Shown here piece after piece: positions 44,523 through 55,672 of a DNA stretch of 64,000 nt (position 1 is the stretch's first letter; each line of letters begins with the position of its first letter). Below the pieces are notes generated by a model. That model did not search any database and had not been told where the DNA came from. It saw only the letters and a list, made by a program, of their open reading frames with translations. This DNA is from Pseudevernia furfuracea. Its lineage: Eukaryota; Ascomycota; Lecanoromycetes; Lecanorales; Parmeliaceae. Position numbers and translations under genes: made by a program. Where the stretch lies: contig JAIUPT010000038.1 of assembly GCA_022315425.1 (NCBI GenBank), positions 1,736,001 to 1,800,000 on the forward strand, given 5' to 3'.

Positions 44523-45247
44523 AACCTTTCCAGGAACCTTCGGCAACTGTCAGGCGATATAAGTCAAGGATAGTGCACAATAATCAATAAACCAATCCTT
44601 GTAAGGAAGCGACGTGCCGCTACAGCGCTGAACGACTGTGCTCTTGCATACATGGCAAGAGGAACGCACGGTGAACCAAAAGCTTTCCTCATGAAGGCAA
44701 ATCTCTTGCTTGACCCATTGAAAAGTCTCCTAGTGGTGGAGAATGTGATATCAGCTTGAGGCTTTGCACGAAGACTTGCAAAACTCGCTAGGCCGCTTCA
44801 CCCATTGGATTACTACAATCAAGATATGGTGAATGGATGAGCTGCTAGGTAATATCAGTCGACAGGCAACTTGTAGCAGCGGTATATGTGCCCAAGTGAA
44901 ACGAACGCCGAAGGAGACGAGAGAAAGCCCAGGCGAGCTGCCAGAAAAAAATTAAATTCGCTGCTATTCCTTAGACATAATAGGACAGTAGCACTTCAAG
45001 ATGGAGTTCGATCTCCCAAACAAAGATTTGTGTATTTGATTTGATTTTGTGTCCAGTAGAAACAGGAAAGGCCACTGTATCTACCTTACTCGCGAGCTCG
45101 CCCCTCGTCGAGGACCCTGACAATCAGCCCTACAGTAAGGCTGTACTTAAGCGAGGACCGCACCAGCAAAAGTTGCTCGCGATTCTTGAAGACACTCTCC
45201 ACTCATTTCGCAACGTTACACTAACACGTATCAACGAGTCATTCACG
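44523..45247. promoter_or_regulatory. Upstream region of the uL3 gene
   Basis: About 725 bp before the uL3 ATG. Frames inside it (45041-45430) are read-through of the uL3 leader. A leader intron is plausible but not assigned. No snoRNA-like C/D box pair was found. Confidence 0.35.
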
Positions 45248-46584
45248 ATGTCTCATAGGAAGTTTGAGGCACCCCGTCATGGCTCCTTGGCCTTCCTGCC
45301 GAGGAAGCGTGCAAGTAGACACCGTGGCAAGGTAAATTTCATGGGCTCAAGTGTCAGGGCAATCTTTGCTGATTTGATGTCCAGGTCAAGAGCTTCCCCA
45401 AAGACAACCCCAAGGAGCCAGTCCATTTGACCGCCGCCATGGGATACAAAGCTGGTATGACTACAATCGTCCGAGATCTTGACCGTCCCGGCGCAAAGAT
45501 GCACAAGAAGGAGATCGTTGAGGCCGTCACTGTCATTGAGACACCCCCCGTAGGTTTACCTCCTCTCCTTTACTACATGAGCTAAACGAGATGTTCAGAT
45601 GATGGTCGTTGGTCTTGTCGGCTACATTGAAACTCCTCGTGGTCTTCGCTCTCTGACCACTGTCTGGGCTGAGCATCTGAGCGACGAAGTCAAGCGACGC
45701 TTCTACAAGAATTGGTACAAATCGAAGAAGAAGGCTTTCACCAAGTACGCCAAGAAGCACGCCGAAAATTCCGGCCAGCCCATAAACCGCGAACTCGAGC
45801 GCATCAGGAAATACTGCACCGTTGTCCGCGTACTCGCACACACTCAGATTAGCAAGACACCTCTCAAGCAGAAGAAGGCACACTTGATGGAGATCCAGGT
45901 CAATGGTGGTAGCGTGGCTGAGAAGGTGGACTTCGGCAAAGGTTTATTCGAGAAGCCAGTGGAGATCAACTCGGTCTTCGAGAAAGATGAGATGGTCGAC
46001 GCCATTGCTGTGACAAAAGGACATGGCTTCACAGGTGTCACGGCCAGATGGGGTACCAAGAAGCTTCCAAGAAAGACGCACAAGGGTCTGCGCAAGGTTG
46101 CGTGTATTGGAGCGTGGCATCCTTCGCACGTGCAATGGACTGTTGCCCGTGCAGGTCAGAATGGATATCACCATCGTACATCCGTCAATCACAAAGTCTA
46201 CCGCATTGGCTCTGGAGAAGCAGCTGACAATGCTTCGACCGAGTTCGATGTCTCGAAGAAGCAGATCACTCCGTAAGTCAACCGACTCTTGCTGCTACTA
46301 CTACAGGCTCCCACTGACCAATACCTAGTATGGGTGGTTTCGTGCGATATGGTGAGGTCAAGAACGACTTCCTCATTCTCAAGGGTGCAATTCCTGGCGT
46401 CAAGAAGCGAGTCATCACGCTACGCAAATCGATGTTCGTCCACACGAGTCGAAAAGCGCTGGAGAAGGTAGACCTCAAATGGATTGATACGTCGTCCAAG
46501 TTCGGACACGGAGCATACCAGACTCCAGCAGAGAAGAAGGTATTCATGGGGAAAGTGAAGAAGGACTTGCCTGTCGAGTCTTAG
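45248..46584 (+). CDS. rpl3: 60S ribosomal protein uL3
   Basis: Core large-subunit protein near the peptidyl-transferase centre. Exons 45248..45331, 45385..45549, 45599..46272 and 46329..46584 give 392 residues, close to yeast Rpl3 (387). Landmarks: MSHRKFEAPRHGSLAFLPRK at the N-terminus, AAMGYKAGMTTIVRDLDRPG, the tip-loop segment WGTKKLPRKTHKGLRKVACI, and HHRTSVNHKVYRIGSG with the His methylated in yeast lying nearby. The sequence continues with MGGFVRYGEVKNDFLILKG and ends KVFMGKVKKDLPVES. All introns are canonical, and phases agree. Confidence 0.96.
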
Positions 46585-47116
46585 CCTTCTCTGTGTTTGC
46601 CTCATACTCAAAGCTAGTGTCGAGGGGGATTCACCACATGCATTGCTTGAAAGGAAAGGAATCGTCTTTAGCGAGTCAGTCAATAAGATAAACTACTAAA
46701 AGTAGAAGCTATCATCTTGTCCATCCCAACTGTGATCATTGTCGCATATTGGTGTGCTTAATGGACCAAGCCCACCACAGGAACATGGACACGCCGTTCT
46801 AGGCGGCGTTCTCACTTGTTGTTTTCAATGGCTGAAATGTATTCGAAACGATATTGATGATTGCCTCGGAGAATGCTGCAGCCCTAGAGCCGCTCGGCCT
46901 CAGGTAGAGACTTGCGCAGATCTTTCAGTGTAATACACTTTTTGAGCAAGCACCGTTCGCTACATTCTCCTACATTCTGTTTGTTGGGAAGCGACTCTTA
47001 CCTCCTCTATGACTTCCTCCTCTTGAAAAGCTTTCCATCACTCGCTCAGCGTATCGGCCCTACCTGGATGGCGAGTACCCTCCTTAACCGTAGATCTCCA
47101 GCTTGTCTTCTGCAAT
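46585..47116. other. Intergenic between uL3 and the reductase pseudogene
   Basis: No gene seen in about 530 bp. Confidence 0.4.
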
Positions 47117-50100
47117 CTACCGCTCCTCCTTCCACCTCTCAATCCCAACCTCCACCATTTCCCTCAAGAGTCCGCTTTCAATAATCAGCGGCGATTGCCG
47201 AAGCGCAGGCGCCAGCTTCTCTGCCTCCTCAAGTCTCGAACTTGATTCCATTTCCTCCTGCTCCTTTGTCAGTCTGGAAAGCCTCTTCGAAAAACGCGAT
47301 AAGCTCGATTGCAGGGTTCTGGTTAGGGTCTGCAGCGGCCGTCGGGAGAGCTTTGTCAGTGCCGTTGTGGCTGCTGTTGGACTCCACCGAGGACAAACTA
47401 CGGAGTTGGTGGATCCTTGTTGCCCAGGAAGTCGGCCTGAATGATAGGCCGGCGGATGAGAGAGCGGGCAGGAGTTCGGATGTCTACTAGAATGAGTGAG
47501 GCGAGACGGGGTTGTAGACCAGCTGTGCCTGTTGCTGCGCCAAGGACCCACTAGTTCTTGTAACATCCTGCTCGGAAGCAATGGTACTAGGGACCTGGTT
47601 CATCAGAGATTCGCCATGCGTGGCGAGACCTCCTATCTGGATAACGCTTTCGGCACTGGTAGCCATTCGCAAGATCAAACTAGTTCTTGGTAATATCCCC
47701 ATTGTCAACGCGCTCCTTACTCTCAGTCGGAAAGCTTCGTTGTGGTTCCACCAACCCAGTTTCGTATCGCCCACAGACTGTCCTATTCGGAGAATCGTCG
47801 CATTGGCACCTGCTTCCTCCTCGGCAGCTTGCACGATACCCTCGCTGACAAGTTAAGGATGAGCATATCCTGTGAGGAGACTTGTTCTAGGTTCTCAATA
47901 GGCGCTTCAGGGACACGGGCGATTGGAGGGTTCTTTAATGCTGTGGATATTGAGGAGCAGAAAAGGAAGCGTGCCGGTGTCGAAAAGCTGGCATCTAGAG
48001 ATAGCTGGAGAACATTTTGTAGACCTTGGATGGAGGGTTCGAAAGCGGATATGGTAAGTTGAAGATTGACTGGCCACGCATAGTGGATGATGTGAGTCAC
48101 CTGGAAGAGAAGACTCGCGTACGTCGAGTCTGTCAGGCCAAGCTTCGGGTGGTTCAAGTTGCTCGTCAAAACAGAAAGCTTTGCTTGGCTGATGATTCTG
48201 AGGTGACGGTCTTTCAATGATTTATGGAGTCTTGAGGAGGGCTCACTACCTCTTAGAAGGCAATAAACTTTATCCGCATTGGACCGCTCGAGCAATTGAG
48301 CCAAGACATGCGCACCCAAGCCCCCAGTCGCGCCGGTAGGGACAAGTAATCAGCCATCATCAATTGTGGAACATTGTTTACTTGCAATCACGTGCTTGCT
48401 AGGTGCATCAACAGCACCTAAACGAGGTTTTCCAACGACCGAAAAATTTGAAATCAGACCTCTCATGGTCCCGATCGGCTTTCCTCTTACAAGGTCAATT
48501 TTAAGACGCAAGTTATAAAGATGCTTTGAGAGATTCCCGAGGCTACCCTGCTCGAAAACGATGTTTTGACTGAGCTTTTCCCCATTGCCACGGAGATCCG
48601 ACATCCTTAGCTTCATCGTCCCCTTGAATTGCTCCTCGAGCGATGCGTAAGCATTAGTAATTTCCCTTCAAACCTTGCATATATCTGAGTGCGAATGATG
48701 GAGCCTTTATCCGTTGTGTGAATCTCGATCCCAACAGGCAGAGGCACCACCTTGTCTCTACCGATCTGGGAAAAGGCTTCAGCAAGGCGATTTGAGGTTT
48801 CAATGTCCGTCCACAGACTGGAAATAAATGCTTCATCCGAAAGGTTTCTTGCGCCTTCCCCACGGAAGAGCAGGAGCCCTGGTATAGATCTCCTTATCCC
48901 AAAAACAACCGCTTTCTTGACAAGAGCTGCTTTCCAAATTCGGCCTTCAATCGGCAGTGGCAAGACCTTTTCGCCATTGATCAAGGTGACTCGGTCATCC
49001 AGACGACCAAAGTATTTCCAAGCTCCGGCAATGCTTTTATGTGGCGTGAAAAGGTCACTGGATTGAAATGAGTCTGGGGGATCATCTAGATTAGTCACAG
49101 TCCTTGTCGAGTAGTACTCCTTCAAATACACAAATCCAAACGCTTCTTTGTTGATTGGTTTCGCCCATGTGTGTCTCATCAATGGCGGAGGAACTCGCAG
49201 GTAATTCCACGCTTTATCTTCTGGAGGTCGCCCAAGGGATGCACCTGTGAAGCCGCATTCCGTACTACCTTACGTGTTATTCCGCGTCAGTTGAGCCTTA
49301 AAACTCAAGATTTTTAACCGAAGCACAACAGGACAACTTACGCTCCCATGAGATTAGCGAGATTTACTCCCTGCGCTACCAAATAGTCGCACAAATCGTC
49401 AGGACACTGGCTTCCGGTAAACACTCCACAACTACTCAAAGCATCAATCCCACGGGCCACACTGCTGCTCACGCATCAACTTTAACACATACGGAACCGC
49501 GCACAGGGTGCCTGATTTGCCTCTCGTATGGCGGCCGTAAGACTTTCTCACGTCAATGGTAGGTTTGGATTGAGAAAATGAACCGTCTTGCGTGCTACAT
49601 GTGCGCGAAAGAGGTTTGAAACGCAAAGATATGATATCTATATCTCATTACCAGTGTCAGCTCTTACCCTCGACTCAAACTGTAAAGAGGACAGTAAGGA
49701 ATCCACTGACAGAGGAACCATGAATAGATCCCGATCCCCAGATCCGAGTGTGTATGGCGTTGTATACCGCGTAGGCTTGCAATATATTGGCTTGGGCAAG
49801 CCTGTCGAGCCTGAAGAACGCACAATAGCAGCAAAACAATTTTTCTCCTTCATCACATCAATCTCTCTCACAAACATTGGCGAGCCACCTTCTACAACAT
49901 CATAGTCACGCCGAGGCATCATGGAAATCATCCTTACAACCGTCGCGGCTCAAACCTGATCCACTACACGCAGCAGCTGTGCTGACGGGTAGTAAACAAG
50001 ACAGTCACACTCTGCCTCCTGCATCAGTTTGACCATAGCCTGGTAAGACAAGCGAGACTGTATAACCGGCTCTGAAAAGCCCGAAAGTAGAGACCACCCA

Positions 50101-50525
50101 GTCGAGGTTCGTAGGTCCGAGAAGAGGTATGTTCCGAGAACTTGTCTACTGTACGTTTGAAGCGCATCTGTTAGCTTCATTACTTCGTACACATAAAACA
50201 ACAATGTTCCTTTCTTCCTCACACTTAGTCAATAAACAGAATCGGAGTGGGTCCTGCTTACCGTAGCCATCTTCGCTGTCTTATAATATCAAGCCGCCTC
50301 ATCAGTAAACCGATCTAAATCTTTCCCAGTAAAGTGTTTGAAATCTGCAGCGCCACGCGATGATTTTGGGAATGCCAGCAGGGGTACTTGGACGGGGTCG
50401 GCTGCCTGAATCCTAAATACGTCGTGGAGTAGGTTGAAAGAAGAGAAGTCGATAGGAGGGTTTTCATCCTCCCCGATTTTCTGAGACGGCGAGGTTTTTG
50501 TGGAAGACGGCTGCGTTGTTGCCAA
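47117..50525 (-). pseudogene. NRPS-like A-T-R reductase, decayed
   Basis: Recognisable pieces run in order on the minus strand: an N-terminal adenylation part (NPPIDFSSFNLLHDVFR), the AMP-binding core (SSGSTGLPKPIY, about 49815), the A-domain end (WKYFGRLDDRVTLINGEK), a truncated carrier region (LSQNIVFEQGSLGNLSKHL), the NADPH Rossmann motif (VPTGATGGLGAHVLAQLLE), and the reductase end (ATILRIGQSVGDTKLGWW, QAQLVYNPVSPH, to SGLLREMVEVGIERWKEER). The carrier Ser motif is absent. The reductase Tyr-x-x-x-Lys motif reads GYAH-Pro-stop. Two TAG codons sit where a Gln-Trp would be expected after VYNPVSPH. Several frame changes occur (for example near 48660 and 47860) that are not bounded by splice sites. 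The intact enzyme class activates a carboxylic acid and reduces it to an aldehyde. Confidence 0.82.
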
Positions 50526-50585
50526 TTTTGGCGGAGGTAGAATATTGGTTACTGGGGATTTTCATATATGAACGGGCTGGATGAC

Positions 50586-51430
50586 TTATACTTCCAATGA
50601 AACGTGCTGTGATGAATGTCCAGAAGATTCGAATATGTTAGGAAGGAGGCGAGGTGGAAGGGTTGAAATAATGGGCATTATATACATGACCAAATCTGTC
50701 AAAAGCAAGGTACAAGATGCTGATGTGGTGTAAATGACTCGATTGATGCACTTTCCCGGTATTGTGGGGTCCCAAAAGTGCACAGCGGGAACGCAATAGA
50801 AGCATTCTGCGAAGAACAGTTCCACACTGCCAGCTAGAATGATTGCGGTGACGATGATGATGGCGCGTTTGAATCTTCTAGTGACAAAGATGCGGCGGTA
50901 GAAGCCGAGAATAGCCAAATTGAGAACGGTTGTGGTCACGACTTGGAGGAATATGAATGTGTAAAACCACTTGGGCTTGTTTAACTTCACTTCAGAGACA
51001 CTTTATGGTTGAATGGCATAACTTACGATGAGGTAGTTCTTGATGTCTGAAGGGGAGATGTATTTCATATGATGCCCAGATTCTTAATGTATAGCTGATG
51101 TCAGCGGTCCCCGGATTGCTCTGCTAAAGTGTCTTGGTTGAAGAACAAAGAATCCGTACCAACAATGTTATTTACTGATAAAGCCCAACAGCCAAGCTAT
51201 CAGTCTCGTCAGTCATTTTGATGGAGAGGAATTTTCCATACAAAACAGGAAGTCGAAGAAACAATGGCCGAAGGGTGCATACTACGGCCGAAGCCATGAA
51301 GAAGTCGCCCCATCCCAACCTCACAGCATAAAACGATCGGCCCCACATGCGACCTATGATAGGGCGTGGAAAAATAGGTACAGAGGAAGATTGCCACAAT
51401 GAGATCATGAGCACGAGAAGCACCAAGTTT
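50586..51430 (-). pseudogene. Rhodopsin-type 7TM (PTH11-like) protein, incomplete
   Basis: Segments match the fungal rhodopsin-like membrane family: GRMWGRSFYAVRLGWGDFFM with the usual Gly-Trp-Gly/Asp-Asp turn, then after an apparent intron KPKWFYTFIFLQVVTTTVLN, LAILGFYRRIFVTRRF, IIIVTAIILAGSVELFFAEC, HFWDPTIPGKCINRV and LLLTDLVMYIMPIIS. Helices 2-3 are disrupted by frame changes around 51175-51250, and the C-terminal helix is missing after about 50600. The GTAAGT donor near 51030 and an acceptor about 35 bp on look genuine. It ends only 60 bp from the reductase pseudogene, consistent with a shared decaying block. Confidence 0.5.
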
Positions 51431-52610
51431 GGTCATGTTTCCAACGTAAAGTTGTCAGACATGGAAAACTGGAGGATAATCTTTGGGGAGATGGGGAGAT
51501 TCTCATACGTGGAGCTCAGAGCGTACTACTCTGCTGGGATCGTATGGGCTGCATAGCTTTCTCTAATGCATCAATGGCAAAAAGCGACCACGCAGTGGTG
51601 TTTCAAGTCCTCTAGTCAGATACTGTAGTCACCAGTCGTCGCGGCGTGGTGTGCAACAGGACAATAGATGGCGGATACCATTTACTGACTGGAGGAGGTG
51701 TATGATAAGGATAGCTCCTATTGATTCCCTCCGCAAGGGGAGGTGAGCTGAAGCTCCCTAAGAAGGATTAATTTCCTGGATGGTATACGCCCGTCTGAGG
51801 GTCAAATAAGCTTTACCGGGGCGAGAATACGAAGACGGACCTTCGTTACCTAGTACATTAGGTATGCGAAAATACGTAAGGTATGAAGCAGATGCTACAC
51901 AGTAAAATACCGTACGTAAGATATCTCAGCATGGACAGAGTGTATTTTTCCTTCCAAGGCACTCAGTAAGTTGGATCTACGCCTTCTAACTGGTCGAGAC
52001 TAATACTCTTGACAAAGGTTGAGCTGCAGAAAACGGCTCCGACTACTCGACTACTTGAGCAATGAAAATTGTTTCCGATGCAGACCAGAGTTGCTGCATT
52101 CTACTTAACACAATTCTGCAACACGGATCCGACTACTTGCAAAGTTAAGGATGTGTGAGATTGTCTTTATTGCAGATCAATGTCGCTGTTCTTTACTACA
52201 TCAATGATAAAGAGGATCTCAAACATGTACACCCCTTGAGATGATGCAAGTACGCCGCCTCAGAGCGGGTTACTGTCCCATGATCAAAGTAATAAATGCG
52301 CGCGAAGAAAGCGGTAGGCCATATCTATCCATTATGCACCTAAGTGGCTTGCTGCATGGAAGTCACAGAGGTATAGTAAGATTACTTTGTTGAATGAGGG
52401 GTTATCGAACCCGTGATTTTGGAAGAGGATCAGCATGTCCCTCATCTATGTTTGCGGAGGTAGTCGTTTCTGGTCTGTTAATGTAAATGATACCTGGACA
52501 ACTGCCGTCCACATGAATAAAGAACGCAGACACCCCCCAACACTGTCCTTATTGTCAAGCAGCCAAGAACTTAGCAAGAATCCAGTCCGCCCATCATCAC
52601 AGCACACAGA
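51431..52610. other. Gene-poor stretch with an imperfect ~100 bp direct repeat
   Basis: At about 52020-52115 and 52125-52215 the order GCAGAAAACGGCTCCGACTAC ... TTGCTGCATTCTAC is echoed by GCAACACGGATCCGACTAC ... GTCGCTGTTCTTTAC, with many transitions. No coding frame. The last 100 bp must contain the prenyltransferase promoter. Confidence 0.4.
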
Positions 52611-53645
52611 ATGAAGTCGACCTCCTCAACCCCAGAAAAACGTGCGAACGAGAAGCAGAATCCTCGTCGCGAAACCTCACCCCCCAATCCTCGAGCATTC
52701 GCTTCTCCACCGCGAGGACTCCTCTCCATCCTCCCCCAGCCATGGACCCCTTATGCCGAACTGATGCGCCTCGACCGACCAGCAGGCTCCTACGCCTTCT
52801 ACATCCCCTACCTGATCGGGCTCGGCTACGCAGCCTGTCTCGCCGATCCTATCCCCTCGCCCGTACGCCTTTGCTCCTTGAGCGGTCTATTCTTCTTCGG
52901 TTGTATCATACTGCGCGGGGCCGCTTGTGCCTGGAATGACAACATGGACCAGGACTTCGACCGGAAAGTCGCTCGTTGCCGGCTACGACCTATCGCCAGG
53001 GGCGCGGTCACTACCGCACAGGCTCACGTCCTCACGGCCCTCTTGACGCTAGCTGGGGCTCCGCTTTTCCTTTTCCTACCGGTCGGATGCATCTATCACG
53101 CCGTTCCCATCACGATCCTTCTCGGGGCGTACGCGTTCATGAAGCGCGTTACGAATTATCCGCAAGCGGTGCTGGGACTTCCCTTCGCTTGGGCTATTCC
53201 GATGAGCTGTGCGGCTCTGGAAGTCGATCCTTTGAGCAGAGAGCGGTTCGGACCGACCATGTGTCTGTTCGCGGCCAATGTGGCGTGGACGATGATATAT
53301 GACACTGTTTATGCCCATCAGGACCTCAAAGACGATGTCAAAGCGGGAGTGAAATCGATGGCGGTTCGTTTCGCGGACAGCACTAAGCTCCTTGCTTCTA
53401 CGCTTGCTGTTGTGCAATTCGGGCTACTGTTCGCGGCTGGGTGGCAGGCCAGACTGTCGATTATTTACTTCGTGGTTGCTTGCGGAGGAGGTGCGATTGC
53501 TTTGGGGAGCATGATTGCGAAAGTCAATTTGAAAGAGCCGGCCAGCTGCGCTTGGTTCTTCTACCGTGGTTTCTGGTACGTAGGAGGAAGCATTGTGGTG
53601 GGCTTGTTGGGAGAATATTTCGCACGACGGCTTGATTTGATTTGA
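52611..53645 (+). CDS. UbiA-family aromatic prenyltransferase
   Basis: Integral membrane enzyme transferring a polyprenyl group to an aromatic acceptor. Single exon, 344 residues. A basic, Pro-rich N-terminus is followed by AELMRLDRPAGSYAFYIPYL, the first Asp-rich motif NDNMDQDFD (residues 109-117, Mg-diphosphate binding), then RLRPIARG and the second motif DTVYAHQDLKDD (about residues 231-242). Hydrophobic helices (FLFLPVGCIYHAVPITILLG, AIPMSCAALEV, YFVVACGGGAIALGSMIA, SIVVGLLGEYFARR) fit the 8-9 helix UbiA bundle. Both motifs are intact. The form resembles meroterpenoid enzymes of the Trt2/AusN/Pyr6 class and mitochondrial Coq2, but it lacks an obvious mitochondrial presequence and sits beside a P450. 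That favours secondary metabolism; the acceptor is unknown. Confidence 0.87.
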   Translation: MKSTSSTPEKRANEKQNPRRETSPPNPRAFASPPRGLLSILPQPWTPYAELMRLDRPAGSYAFYIPYLIGLGYAACLADPIPSPVRLCSLSGLFFFGCIILRGAACAWNDNMDQDFDRKVARCRLRPIARGAVTTAQAHVLTALLTLAGAPLFLFLPVGCIYHAVPITILLGAYAFMKRVTNYPQAVLGLPFAWAIPMSCAALEVDPLSRERFGPTMCLFAANVAWTMIYDTVYAHQDLKDDVKAGVKSMAVRFADSTKLLASTLAVVQFGLLFAAGWQARLSIIYFVVACGGGAIALGSMIAKVNLKEPASCAWFFYRGFWYVGGSIVVGLLGEYFARRLDLI

Positions 53646-53852
53646 TCTGATCCAAGAGACACGGACCTGGGCGTTGTCTCATTATGTCATCTCCAGGAGG
53701 CCATGCGACTTTTTCTTTTCTATAGCTCTTGTCAGAGACTCAATGATGTGCGTGATAAATCTGTGTTGGTACTATGATGAGAATACTATATGAAGGATAG
53801 ATACAAGTGGATTTCACTGCAAAGTAGAAGACCGAAAGACCTTGGCTATTCG

Positions 53853-53908
53853 ATAACCGCCCAGACGCAACAAATTCTCACCTTAATTTGTTACCTCTCG
53901 GCGGTTAT
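53853..53908. terminator. Nested inverted repeat between convergent genes
   Basis: ATAACCGCC (53853..53861) pairs with GGCGGTTAT (53900..53908); inside, AACAAATT (53869..53876) pairs with AATTTGTT (53885..53892). A transcript would fold into a 9 bp stem, an internal loop, an 8 bp stem and an 8-nt loop. It lies about 210 bp past the prenyltransferase stop and 50 bp past the P450 stop, inside both probable 3' UTRs. A role in 3' end formation is inference. Confidence 0.45.
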
Positions 53909-53956
53909 GGGTTAACGCAAGCAAGCAGGCAAGTGAAAGTAAACCCATGACACTCT

Positions 53957-55672
53957 CTAGAAAGGGACTTTAGCCGCTTCAAGACACCCGAACTTAGATG
54001 CTTCACCGATTATGAGTTGCTCATGCTCCTTGGTTCGGATCGTGACTTTAACGGGGAACGGTTCTTCTGTGCTCTGATGTCGCAACAAAGAACTATCGTA
54101 CTCACCAGCCTGGCACCACACTATTCAGTCACGATCCATCCCGTCTGGAAACAAACACTTACAGCACCGTACTCGAAACAGTAGGCAAGCCTCGAGAACG
54201 CGACGAATAATTGGGTCTGCGCCAACTTATACCCAACACAAATGCGTCGACCACCTCCAAAGATCCAGAGTCCCGCACCGATACTGCCTTCATTACCATT
54301 CAGCCACCGTTCCGGTATGAAGGAATCTGGCTTATCAACATCATTGCACACGGGAATCGAATTGATCAAGAACTCCGTGCCCGCGGGGAAACGATAGCCT
54401 TCGAAATCCAAGTCCTGCGTCAGCTGATGTGGTGGCAGCAATGGCACAATGGGCCGCCAACGGATCACCTCTTTCACCAACGCGCAGGTATAAGGCATCG
54501 CATCCATATCGCGGATCAATGGCAGCCGTTCCGCGTTGCCTCCGCACACAGCATCGGCTTCGTTCCGGGCCTTCCGCAGCGCGTCCGGGTAGCATAGCGC
54601 GGCCATCACGAGCGTATTCAGAATCATCCTGGTGTTGTCGCTTCCAGCCGAAAGGGCGGACATAGCCAAATACATGGCCTGTTCGTCATCCCCCGTATAC
54701 TTGAAATCCTCGTGTAAAAGCGCATCGCGCACGAAAGACGGAGGTGCCGTGCCTTGATCGACCATTTGCCTCACGGGCCTCCACCACTTTTCAAATATGT
54801 CATGATGCTCGCGCCCTATTCTTTCCATGTCACTCCGCCAAAGCTGCAGGAAGCGAGGTAATCGAGCGAGCAACGGGAAGAAATCAACAACGCTATCACC
54901 AATCATCTTCAAGAATTCGATTGTTATGCGTTGCAACTCCATCAAGTCGGGCGTCGGTTTGACCAAACCCTCTCCCAGCACAATGCGATGCATCACGGAA
55001 TTCGAATACCGATAGTGATGCGCATACCACTGCCTCGGCCGATACAAATAAGCAGCGAGCATCTGAACACTCTCAAGCTCTTGCATCTCAGTGTACGTCT
55101 TTATTGCGGACGTCTTCGAGAGATGCTGCATTACGCGTCGTCCCTCCATCCATTTCTCCGTAGGAAGCAAGACGACACGTTTACCTTGGCTGATGAGGTC
55201 GCTGGCGACAGGCATAGGGGGCCGCTCGTGGGTGATTTTGCCACGTTTGGAGATGATTTCTCCAACCACGCGGTGGGAGTTGAGGAGAACCCAGGTTCTG
55301 GAACCAAGGTGTAGGGTGGTCATTTCGCCAAATGCGGAGAGGGATGAGAGCTGAAAACGGTGACGTTAGCCGGTCTTAACGAGAGTCGGGGGGGTAAGGA
55401 TCGAATTGTACGTATTGTATCAGTGCAGGAGTGGATCGTCGTGCGTGTCGAAAGTCCAGGAGAGTGCCGATGAGTGGGTATCCGCTTGGTCCTGGTGGAA
55501 GGCGCCATTGCTTTCTTCTGAAGATAGTTTGTAGGTGAACAGGAGAGCATATTTCTCGGAGGAGCAGGATGATGAATAGAGAACACACGGCTACGAAGAT
55601 GAGAGTCACTTGCACGGAGGGCACATTTCGGGGCAGGATGACCGATTTGTGTACAGCGACAATTTGAGACAT
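53957..55672 (-). CDS. Cytochrome P450 monooxygenase
   Basis: Exons 55672..55412, 55350..54163 and 54073..53957, 521 residues. An N-terminal ER anchor (VTLIFVAVCSLFIILLLREI) is followed by the proline hinge WRLPPGPSGYPLIGTLLD. The I-helix has ALSAGSDNTRM (about residue 322), the K-helix KEVIRWRP (Glu381, Arg384), then PERWLNG and the heme-binding FGGGRRICVGYKLA with Cys458. The C-terminus EEPFPVKVTIRTKEHEQLI is recovered by an 89 bp intron (GTAAGT ... CATCAG). A two-intron reading of that region is possible. All key P450 residues are present. Convergent with the UbiA prenyltransferase, so it may hydroxylate a prenylated aromatic, by context only. CYP family not assigned. Confidence 0.9.

Noticed and set aside
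52400..52440. tRNA T-arm-like string GGGTTCGATAACCC on the minus strand
   Set aside because: The rest of a cloverleaf is absent.
54075..54162. Two tiny introns (42 and 32 nt) separated by a 15-nt exon near the P450 C-terminus
   Set aside because: A single 89 bp intron with good donor and acceptor gives the same downstream frame and is far more ordinary.
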